NCBI GenBank assembly: GCA_013397695.1
Contig: VYZI01000057.1
Location: forward strand, 3,133,668 to 3,197,667
Source: Centropus unirufus
Taxonomy: Eukaryota > Chordata > Aves > Cuculiformes > Centropidae
DNA: 64,000 nt
Reading direction: 5' to 3'
Made by a program: the position numbers and the translations under genes. This document shows, in pieces, positions 38,701-50,700 of the stretch; within the stretch, counting starts at the first letter, position 1, and every line of letters starts with the position of its first letter. The notes below the pieces were generated by a model. The model worked only from the letters and a program-made list of their open reading frames with translations, was not told where the DNA came from and searched no databases.

Positions 38701-41700
38701 TACGGACAGAGCCAACAGTACCTGGATGATACAGAAGTGCCTCCTTCCCCTCCTAATTCTCATTCCTTCATGAGGTGGGTTTTGATTTGCTGTGCTGCCT
38801 CTTGCACCCAGATGTAAAACGCTCACGTGTTTGCATCAGGTGACATCGCACATAGGCTGTACAGCTGTGCTGTGCTGGGTTTCTGTTCATACCGGCAGGA
38901 AACTGATGTTTTTAGAGAAGATCTTGGAAACTAATCATTTGTGGGTTTGTGAATTAAAATCTAGGGACTTGCTGTTGCTGAAAGGGGCTGTTACTACCAC
39001 TTTCGAAAAAGTCTAATCTATCATTAGGGAGTAGCAACATAGCTCTCACTTCTTTGGGATTTGTCTCTACTCACACGAAGTTTAATTGGCCTTCTCTATT
39101 GTGAAGATGTACTGTGGCTGTTTGGATAAGCTCTTCCTTTAATCTCTGCTCTGGTAGGAGGCGGAGTTCATCTCTGGGATCTTACGAAGATGACAGAGAG
39201 GACCTTACCCCTGCACAACTCACCCGAAGGATTCAAGGACTGAAGAAAAAGATTAGGAAATTTGAGGAGAAATTCGAAGAGGAGAGGAAGTACAGAGTGA
39301 GTCTCAAGGAATTAAGCATTTGTATGGAAACTTCCATTAACAACGAAGGGAAGAATCATTAGGGACGTCTGTCAGACAGAGGACTTGAAAGCTTTTATAA
39401 GATAAAAAAAGACAAAAAAGCTGCTGCCCAAAAGAAACAAACCTGCATCCATACCAAGCAAATTCTTCCCAGGCATTATGTGCTATTAGTGCAGCATGAG
39501 GGATAACCTAATAAAATCATAGGATTTTGATCAACAGTGTGCCAAAACCCCACACTCAATGTGTAGGAATAACTATGTTAAACTTCTCTATTTATTCATG
39601 TTCAGCCTATGGGAAGCAAAATTGTGCTTCTTATTTCCATGATGGTAATTCCAGGACACTAGTGCATTGGAAAAAAAAGAGAGAAGCCACTTCTAGTCCT
39701 GAGCAAGGAGCCACAGTTAAGTGCTGTGGAGTGCTAGCAGTGCACTGCACTCTAATTATTCCTGACATGTCCTTCCAACGCACAGCAAGCTTTTTAAGGA
39801 CCTAAAGCTTTGTGTGTGTGCGCATCCTTGTTGGTGATCTAAACCACAAAGGATTGTACTGAAAGGATCTTGACTGCAGTAGAAAAGGCTGGAATAAATA
39901 TTCAAGGTTTGCTGTAGCCTAGCATAGGGGTTATTTTAGTGTCTTTGGATGCGACGCAACATTTGGTGTGGGATGCATGCACACCAGCTTCTCCAGCTGT
40001 TCATACTAGGCATCCTCTATTTTGGAGGCAAAATTTTTAGGAAACAATAGGCACAAGGATTCCAACATGGATCTGGCCCTCTGAGCCACTCCTACAACTT
40101 ACTGTTTGCCATCAAAAGTTTTGTATTTTCTAGAAAGAAAATCAGTCTCACGATGGCCCTGAGATTGTGTTGTGGTAGGCAGGAGCAATTAAAGCAAGGT
40201 CTGAAACGAGCTGGTCAAAGGCACGCAGGAGCCGGTCAGAAGCCAGTGTCCATGCTTTGTGCTGGGTCCAAACTCTGCTGTACCGCTTTTTCTGACACAA
40301 TGTGTTTCGTTGAGTCTCTTCCTGTTGGTTGCACACAGACTGAGCTTGACTCTTCTTTCCCCTCAGCCTTCCCACAGCGACAAAGCAGCCAACCCTGAGG
40401 TGCTCAAATGGACTAATGATTTGGCCAAATTCCGAAAGCAACTTAAAGGTGAGCAGCCACCACTGGTTCCCCTTGGGGGTCAGCTGGACTCTGCCTCATT
40501 TAAATTCGATGTTAGGTAGCTATCCTCTCACTGTCATGTTTTTAAAAAGAAAACTTCTACTTCCTCCAAATCTCCCTATTTAGAGTCAAAACTGAAGATA
40601 TCAGAGGAAGACCTTGGACCTGTTGTGCGTCAGCGAAGCAACACGCTCCCCAAGAGCTTCGGCTCTCAGCTGGAGAAGGATGATGATAAGAAGCAAGAGC
40701 TGTCAGATAAATCTGCCAAGCCTGCTGTGGAAGCAACCCTTGATTCTATTCAGAAGAAGCTTCAAGAAAAACGAACAGAGGCGAACCGACCTGAAGATAT
40801 TAAGGTACAATGGAGACAGATCAGGTGTAGTTACCTACAAGTAGGTAACTCATAACGGCACAGCCACTTGTGAAAGCCCTGTGGTCTTCAGTGTTCTGTC
40901 ACAAAGTCCACAGCCTTTCTGCCTGGCCCACCTGCTTTAGCTTCTTTGCCTCTAGTGTCTGAAGTATTTTCCAGACCTTGGTTTCTATTGAATGTCATCA
41001 TATGTTCTTTTTCTGATCTTAGTATATTCCAAGTAATGTTTCTGAATTTGTGCAATATTTCCTACCCTGTGTTTGTTTCATTTGTAATGTCAAAAGGCTT
41101 TGGGCAAATTCTCGGTCTTCCAATGATTCTGGTCCTTGGGTCCTCTCTTCTCGTTCACTCTGAAGCTGAATGCTCTTCTCTCGGGTCATTTTACCACTGC
41201 CCTTCAGAATTTTGCATTAAGCTCTGTCAGCTCCTGTAGTCTCTGAGGGTTCTCAGCGGGGAGGTCTCTGTTTCTGGTGTTGCTATTTCTGAGGTTTGGG
41301 CAGCCTTGTACATGAAGTCCTTGACTTTGCTAATGTGTAAATTGTGCTGCACTTTATAAGAGGGGGAAAGACAGTGTTATCTCTGTCTACTAGATCTACA
41401 GAAGACAATACACACAGTGTGTGATTGTCTGTATTCTAATGGCAGCAAGAGTCCGCCGCCTGGCCTTTAAAAGAGGGCCTGTGATGCTATTTGATGCTGA
41501 GAGAGGGAGAGAAAAGTCTCAATGTGGGGCAAGTTCAGTGAGGGAACTCTGGCAGACTTAATGAGAGACGTCTTCTCCGGCTGCCTACCCCTTTTTTGGC
41601 ATGGTTCCTTCAGCCTGTTTGCCAGAGCTTTTCACTCTGTAGCAGAACTGGCAGAAGAAATGATCTGACTGCACTTCAGTTCTTGGTACAGCGCGTTTGT

Positions 41701-44700
41701 GGCAGTCAAAGCAGAGATGGCAAGCTTTCCAAGAGGTACTGGAGCTTGGGTTCGGAGAATAAGAAAGAACATGTATTTTGTTGTAGAAGTTAAGAACCCC
41801 CATTATTAAAAGTTGCATATGTTGTTTTTCTCAAAGCACACAGATAAGTCCCCATTACCTATATGAAATATCTTAATATGCAAAGTTTGTATGCTTTTAA
41901 TCTGCTTGCATTGTGCATAGGGCACTACTCATGTCAACAGCCTTTGAAAATATAGCTGAAAAAAGGGGACTGGAAGGCAGAAATGAGCCTCCAAAGCATT
42001 AATAGCAGAAAGACATGACTTTGGTGAGGTCACATATCAGTATTGTTTGAGTCTAGGAATCTAATTTTTTTTCTTTCTCCCCTTTCTCTGCCACTTTCCA
42101 CAGGACATGACGAGAGATCAAATAGCAGGTGAAAAAGTGGCTCTTCAAAAAGCTTTGCTGTATTATGAAAGCATTCATGGCAGACCGGTATGTACATCTT
42201 TATATATGTCTTTGTCTATGGTAAATGGTCTTCCTAATGCTCTTCTGATGTCACAGTCGCTAGAACTTCTCACTGTTTAAAACACACATGCATCCTCTAA
42301 TCCCCCTCCATGATCATTCACTTCTGCTGCTACAGAAGAATCTGTTCTCAGTGAGGTACGCACAGCACTGAGTTTGGGAGATACCTCTAGGACCAAACCT
42401 ACAGGCTGAACGAGGCCAAATGTGCATTTTTTGGCATCATACTCACCAGGGTCCTCAGTCATCCAGTTTGTGGCCCAGCTGACTCACCAGCTGTGCTGGG
42501 GATACAGTCTGTACAGGACTGTGTAACCCCCCACGCTGCCAGGAGTTTTGGCATTGGCTGGTATTAATGGCTAACTGGGAATACAGGTTGCATACATGAC
42601 TCCTTAGAGGAGCTACAGCATATTTCTCCTGGCACCTTGTTGTTTGCAGGGAGTCACTTGCACCTTGCTGTTCGCACAGTCCTCTTGTGCCAAAGGATTC
42701 ATGAAAGTTTGTCTCTTGAGCATTGCAGTTGAGAGATTTCATTCTTCCCCTGAGGCACGTGGCTTTTTCATGTGCCAGCGGAAGGGAAGGGCATGAGGTT
42801 TCTTGCACATTTGATCTGACCTAAGGAAAATGATTTGCGAAGACGGAGAATTAAGTATTGAGTATTATTGATCCCTACCATGGCAGAAACGCGGTGGCTT
42901 CCAAGCCAGCAACTTGGCTTTGTATGAATCCTTTCTCCTCTTTCACTGACGGCTTTATAATCTTTGCTGCCAGCTGTATAGGTGAAGTAACTCGATTTCA
43001 GAGTGGTGCTAATCCCTTGAGCGGTAGCTTGGGAGCAGCAAATTACTGCTTATAAGGAGTACTTGATTAGTGCTGCTAACGAATCTGTCATTCTGCTGCT
43101 GCTTGGGAGTCCTGATCTCTTCCTTCCTTCTGCTCCTAATTATTTCCTCCTTCATCTATTGTTTTTAAAAGAAGCCTCACTCATTTGTTTAAAAGCCTTC
43201 ATGAAGTATTAATAATGCACAGTCACATATAATAGAAGCTGAAAACAGTATAGTTGTAGAACAGGACATGCAGTTTTATTATTGTGTAAAATAGAAAAAA
43301 GGCCAGCCCATGGGAGTCCACTTAACCTTCTCTGTCTTCTACTTGATGGAGCCTGCTTTTGCTGTTTTTACGGTGCCACAAATCAACTGGTGGCAGCTCA
43401 TTGAGGCAACCTCACTTAAATCTATTTAAAAAGAGAACAAGCCCAGAGTCTAGCTTGTCAGCATACCTTTTTTTTTTCCTCCCCCTTCTGATGCTTTATT
43501 TATACAACTACTTTTTGATTTATTTGGGTTTAAGTAAGCAGTCTATACCTAGCAACGCTGAACTGCATGGCAAGGAAGGCTGCAGCTGATCAGCTTTTGC
43601 CGTTCACGGCTCCTGGCACTGCAGCAGTGGAAAAGTACTGAGAGCTTGAGGAGAATGGAGATAGTTCAGCCAAGTTGTTGGGGTTTTTTTCTTCTTAAGA
43701 TGTTTAACCGAGCAAGAAAAACAATGGAGCTCAGATTTATTGTGCAACTGGGTCTTTCTGCACCAGTGATAGATGAACCTGCAAAGAGGGAACTGTACTG
43801 TTTTAGTTAAGCCAAGAAGTCCATCTCTCCAGAAATTCTCAAGCTGCTCTAACAATGCAAGCAATGATCTGTCCCTTGGCTGCTGCTCTCTTGCCGTGTG
43901 GAGCCCCAGAGTTGTGTCAAAGGCGTCATTATTCCAGCAGTCTTTTTGCATTTTGATATTCTCCCAAAATATACTCAGAGTTGGCTGGTATTACTTATGT
44001 TTACCGAGCGAGACAGTTTACCCATGTGCTAAACATTTTCTTTCAGAATCTGCTTTCTCTTAAGTGTTCTGGTGTATGTCTGCAGGCCTGAGTCGGGCCC
44101 CATACACTCCCAACTCCTACATTAATTCTCTTGTGTTCTTCCTCCATGCTGATAATCAGACACTGAAGCACGTTGTTTATTTTTTCCATTCTTCAACATA
44201 GCTGGATTGTTTGCCCATTCCAAGGCTTATGTTTATTTTTCTGTACAAAACAGTGCTATTTATTGACTTTGAAATGTCATTAATTGAAGGCTTGGTTCTC
44301 AGCCTCAGCAGAGTCCTTTTTTTTTTCTTTAAAGCAACAGAGATTGTTTGAGCCAACAGTCGTGCTGTGTCTCCTGTTGTACTATTACCCTAGTATAGCT
44401 AGAAATGATATAATTTATATAAGCTACCCAGTTTCTCCAATTTTATGCAACCAGTGGTTGCAGAGAAACGTCCAGAGTTGGAGGCAGCTTTCTAGCCAGT
44501 GCAACTGAATGCAAACACATCAAACACATCAACACAAAACTCAGTTCAGAGAGGGCTGAATGAATTGTTCAGTGCTTCTCATATCCCCCTAATCCATGGG
44601 AGCCGCTTACTCAACATGAACCACCAGCTTGAGGCTGGCAGCTGTGGGAGCCAGCTGGGCTTTGGAGGTGTGGGACATGCAGACCCTAGATTTCAGACTG

Positions 44701-47700
44701 CCCATCTCTGTGCCCCTTACCAGACTGGGGGATGTCTGCATTGAACGCAGAAAGGAACAAAAAAGGCTTTTTCTTCCTCCCTATTGATCTGCCCCCAGCG
44801 CAGGAAACGGGCTCAGTTATCAAGAGGAGGATGCTACCTCCGGATTCATCCCTGCCAGTCCCACCCCTGGCAATACTTACGGCTATTCTGCCCATTGCAA
44901 ACCAACAGCACCTCCTCCTCTGGAGGGAGAATTTGAAAGCTTTGGAAAGCTTACTCCAGTGAGAGTCAACTGCAGACAGAATAAAAGACAGCTCATTTTA
45001 ACATTTTCTCCCTGTCTCTAGCGAATGCCCTCTCCTTCCATTTCTGATATAGAAAAGAAGACTGTGCAAAGGTCACTAGGGGTCACAGTGTTGATGCTGA
45101 TCTTTATGGGGCAGCTGTTCAGGTGCCCTGGTCCTGAGCAGCAGTAAAAAGCCTTGAAAAAGGTAGGCATGGCATCAAAATCAGCTAAAGCTTCCCTTCT
45201 CAGGGTCTTTATAATGTGAAGTTAGACAAAAGCTATAATGGAAGGGTGGTTGTAGGATATGAGTCAGACTGCTGAATACAAAGCAAGGTGATCGGTAGGT
45301 TCTGCGGAGTATTTTGGGTTTTTTCTGACCCTCCATTAACAAAACATCGAAGAACTAAAACCCAGCTTCCTTACTGCTAGTACTTGCTTGGACAGACCTT
45401 TGCTTTCCTGCACCAAATCCTGTAGGTTAGATCTTCCCTTCTCCTGCACTGTCAGTGCTGTTGAGATTTTTAGTTTAGCTTGGATCTGAAAGAAAAACAG
45501 AAACAAACAATCACAGCTTGCAACATTCTCCAACTGAGAAGGGAGTGTGACAGGCAACTAAGAGGACTGGACTTAGGAACAGAGCAGTGGGATGGGCATC
45601 ATCACACTATTCTGTCTTCTCTAGTCCACGCAGCCTTGGCACCTTCATCCCTTCTCAGCTCTGTAGCAACTTCTCCCCAGTAAGGTTGCTGGGAGGAGGT
45701 GTGGAGGGGAAGGTTAGGGCTTAAAAAGATGAAGAACCACTGTCTTGGACATGAAATTCAGAGGAATAGCAAAGCCAGAAAGTCAGCTTTTCTGAAATCT
45801 GCAGTTTAACCTACTCTGGGAACGTCTCCTTTCGTTGCAATATCCAATCATTGCAACTCCTTTCTCTCTTCCTGGGTCATAAACACTGCCTCTGAGATTC
45901 TAGCCACAAGAATAAGGACGGGAAGCTTCACGTTGTGGCTTGTAGTGGTAGATATGATTACAAGCACCGGCTGCTGCCTTTATGGGTCATTCTGTGTTGT
46001 GGCCGTATGATACCCGAGTTGGTCCTTGAAACCACCTTTCTCACGCAGCCACGTTGCATGATGCACCACAGCTCAGGTGCTGCTTCACCTGGCATCTGGG
46101 ACAGGAGATGCAGTGACACAGAGGAGCGCTTGCACTGCCAGTTTCAGGGCTAATGCTGCTGTCATCTTCATGAAATTCACTTCAAGTCCCGCTAACGGTG
46201 ATCACAGCACATGTCATATAGCAGAGCATCTGCTTTAGGCTACATGGATCTCACTTCTTTTTCCTTTTTAGGTTACCAAAAATGAACGACAGGTGATGAA
46301 GCCATTGTATGACAGGTATCGCTTGGTCAAGCAGATCCTCTCCAGAGCCAACACCATCCCTATCATTGTGAGTAGAGCATTGCTTTGGGGGCTATTTCTT
46401 TGGTTTCGAGCTGAGGAAATGGGAATCACTACACTTTCGGATATAACATAATCACTTAAGGCCAAGTCCCAACCTCCCTTCTCACTCAAAGACCAAGCAA
46501 ATCAATGTTACACCCTAAACTGAAGTTGGACAAAGCTGGTCTGGGGAGCTTAGTGCCCACCCGTGAGCCATGGGACATATCTCACTTTTTGTTGTTTCTC
46601 CTCTTTCCATTGGGCTGCTGTTATTTCATCATCTTGTGTTTGGCTACAGCCTCATTTCCCTTTCCTTACAATCCACTCTGAGCTTCCATACTCCTTGGTT
46701 ACACAGGATGTTATGCCAGGAACACAGACTTGCGGGGGTCCCCTAGGAGTCTCCTTGCTTAGAGACAGGGCCAGCAGTCTCCTAACACTTCATTTGCATT
46801 AAACAGATCCTGCAAGTGATGGATAGTTCCTTATTTGAGGTGGTGTTTTAGCGAGGAGTCATTGCCACCAGCAAGGAATCAGTTTCATCCCTCTAGGGAG
46901 CAAATGTTCTGTCTCTAAAACACACAGAGAACACTTTTAGCCTGACTGTGGAAAGAGAATTGGTTTATCGTGGTTCCTGTTTACTCTGTCTGTTATCCTT
47001 TACTTTTTCTGCTGTTCCCAAGCAGTGTTCATGTCCTGGCCACTTCCCGTAGACCAGTGGAGTGAATGGGCTGGCGCAGCATTACTCGGTGCAGTCACAC
47101 TGAGAAGTGGGGTGGGGTTCTGCAAACACTAGGAGGTGGTCCTGCATTTAAAACCAAAGTTATTTCTCCTTGAATATGCAAGGTATTCCCCAAAATGTGG
47201 GACATGAAGATAGTGCTGACGATCCAGAAGGAAGAAAACCACGTAGCTGTGCATGGACAGTTTAGCACAGAGGTTTCAAGAGAGAGCTCGGGTCCTGTTT
47301 AGACACAAAACTGAAATTGCAGCAGCCAGCAGAGGGGAGACAAGACTGCTGCTCCCCAGACCCTTGACTGAGAACAGTGAGAGGCCCGTGCAGAGGCAGG
47401 ATGTATTTAAAAATGTGTCTCCACAGCATTAGACAGTGCAGTGGGAAATCAGGCTCCTGGAAAGCATGCCTGGAGAGTCTTGCTGGGCTTACACCGTGGC
47501 TCTGGAGAGGCAACCAAGTGTTGTGTGTGTGTGTATGGGCCTTGCGCTGAGAATTGTTTTCCTGCAGCCTTTACTTTGTGGTTTCCTGCCCAGCCAGCCT
47601 TTTTCTTAATTTTTTGGCAGTGATGTCCCTTGCTAAGCAACATCCTGAGGGAAAACAGCTCAAGGTTGCGGGGGTTGCCAAGCATGTTTTTCTTTTTTAA

Positions 47701-50700
47701 GAAAAAGATTTCTCCTGATGGTCAGGCGATGAGCTGAGAGTGAGTGTGTGGGTGAGAATGAGCTGAGAGCAGGTGGTGGAGGAGAAAGGGGTTCACAATG
47801 TAACGTACTTGTTAACACCTGTCACAGGGTTCCCCCTCCAGCAAGCGGAGAAGCCCTTTGCTGCAGCCAATTATCGAGGGTGAAACAGCTTCCTTCTTCA
47901 AGGAGATAAAGGTGAAGACCTCCAGCTGCTAACTAATTGCTCAGTTTGCATCAGTTTTCCCTTTATACCAATGAAAGAGAATGATTGAATATTTTTTTTT
48001 CTATCAGTGTTGATTTTTTGCAGTGTCCTGAAAAATCAGTAGCTGCTTTAAGCCTCGTCAGTACTGATCCGATCCTTCCCTTGTTGTAGATAAGACTACA
48101 ATATTTCCTTGGCTTTGCATTCTTTCCCATCCTTTCCTTCCCCTCCACCTGCACATAATAGATTTTATTTTGCTCAAAAAAAAAAAAAACCGCAATTACC
48201 TTTGTACCTTGCCTTTTTCTCCTCGCTGTCCCCTTTCTTGTTAATGACACTAACTTGATTTGCAGTTGTTTCTCTCACTCCAAAGCTCTGTGGCTTGCAC
48301 ACAGCACTGTGGCAGGAATGAGTTCTCACAAACCTAACACCTGCACATGGAGCCAACTGGGGCACCTTCGGGACCCTCACCCATTCCCGTTCACATGGTT
48401 ATTTTATCCAGGCCCTTTTGTTACCACCACGTGAAGGGTGTTTCTCACCAGCTCTTTGAAAATGGAAGCAAGAGCAGTTCAGTTCTGCTGCTTAACAATT
48501 GGTTGGATTTGGAAGGCAGGATTGTTGCATTTCTTTCTCACATTGCCGTGAGGTAGTAACTCTTGGTGGCGAAGACTGCTACAATATTGGGGCTTCTTCC
48601 CCTGAGAAGAAGGGAAGCCCAACATTTGATCGGGGTGCACAGCGTGGAGCTGGGCCCTTGCCTTGCTTTCATTTCCCTTGCAGTGTCACGGGGAAAAAAG
48701 GGCTTCATCACACTTTGGTCATTTATCTGTTATCCAGCCAGAGTTTGGTTAATGGTGTAAATACTGCAGACCTGGACATCCAAGGCGATTTGATTACTGG
48801 GCAGTTACAGTAGATTGGATATTAATGGCCTATTCAAGGCACGTATTCATTCAAGCCAGATTGCAGACTGGAGATGTTAAGCTGCTGTTTCGAAACTGGT
48901 TAATCATCACTGCGCTCTCTATTGTATGATCAGATCTGCAATAGTGGGGAGTATTTCTGTTTGGTTTGGTTTTCTTTTGGTGTCCTCTGTTTCCTCACAG
49001 TTCTGCTCAATATCTGTCAATGACCTGGAAGAAGGGATTGAATGTACCCTTAGCAAGCTTGCAGATATCGCCAAGCTAGGAGGAAGCATCAATCTGCTCG
49101 AGGGTAGGCAGGCTCTTCAAGGGCTGGTTTGATGGGCTGAGGCCAATGGGATGAGGTTTAGCAAGGCCAAGTGCAGAGTCCTGTACTTGGGACACTTGGG
49201 ACACTTTTAGGCAGTGCTACAGGCTTGGGAAAGAGTGGCTGGAAAGCTGCCTGGAGGAGAAGGACCCGGGGGTGTTGCCAGACAGCCAGCTGAACATGAG
49301 CCAGCAGTGTGTCCAGGTGGCCAAGAAGGCCAATGGCATCTTGACCTGGATCAGAAACAGCGTGGCCAGCAGGGCCAGGGAGGTGATTCTGCCCCTGTAC
49401 TCAGCACTGGTGAGGTCACACCTTGAATGTTGTGTCCAGTTCTGGGCCCCTCACTACAAGGAGGATGTTGAGGTTCTGGAGTGCGTCCAGAGAAGGGCAA
49501 TAAAGCTTGTGAAGGGGCTGGAGAACAAGGGTTATGAGGAACAAGTGAGGGAACTGGGGTTGTTCAGCCTGGAGAAGAGGAGGCTGAGGGAGGACCTTAT
49601 CACCGCCTCCACCTGCCTGAGAGGAGGTTGTGGAGGAGTGGGTGCTGGTCTCTTCTCCCTAGTGGCAGGTGACAGGACAAGGGGGAAGGACCTCAAGCTG
49701 CACCAGGGAAGGTTCAGATTGGACATTAGGAAAAATTTCTTCATTGAAAAGGTCATCAGGCTCTGGCAGAGGCTGCCCAAGGAGGTGGTTGAGTCTCCAT
49801 CCTGGAGGTGTTTAAAAGATGGGTGGATGAGGTGCTTAGGGTTTGGTGGCAGACAGGTACGGTTGGACTTGATGATCTCAAAGGTCTTTTCCAACCTGGT
49901 GAGTCTACAATTTTTAACTTAAGATTCTACCCAGAGTCAAAACTTACAGCTATCAATTATGGTGCTCTCTGATGACCAGCATGGCTGGTGCTGCTCTGGG
50001 GCAGCATCACACCAATTTGTATTCCTGCAGGGAATATCAGATCAGGTTGACAGCCTTAAGCCCATTAACACTTACATGCCTGTTAAAATTTAATTGGGGC
50101 CCTGTGAAGCTGCATGTGGCAGCTTTGCACTGAGCTGCATTCAGAAGTGGAGAGAGAAAATTGCCAAAAGGCCCCAAAAACTTAACGCCTGTGTAGGTCC
50201 ACTGTGGGCAGAGCGCTCCCTGTTTGGTGGACCCCTGGCACTGTTGGGTTTTTTATTTTGGAGTGGGGGGTTGAAGCTTTTGGGAGAGTTGCTAAAAGCT
50301 TGAAAGGTGATTCAAGCTGAAGCCTTACCAAACATTGGGGTACAATATCTTGAGTGTTTGTCTGCGTTGAAAAAAATCATTGGGAAGCTGGTGCTGAGGA
50401 TGGGATACTCCAGAGATTTAACATGTGTAACTGTGGAAAATTTAAATGCCTCATGATTGCCTAAAGATCCAAGCAGGTAGAATCCAAATGGATCTAGTCA
50501 ATGGGGATCACTCTGGTTCAAGGCGTGAATGCCAGTGTACGTTAAAATACGATTCCCATGTAGGACTTGTTTAAAGCAAAGGCCTTTGGCAGCCGTTTCC
50601 ATTCGAGTTCTCACTAAGAATCCCTTAAATTCACTCCTTCATTATAAACAGCAAAATGTTTTAAGAGGACTTGTGACAGCCAAATTTTGTGTTTTGGCAC

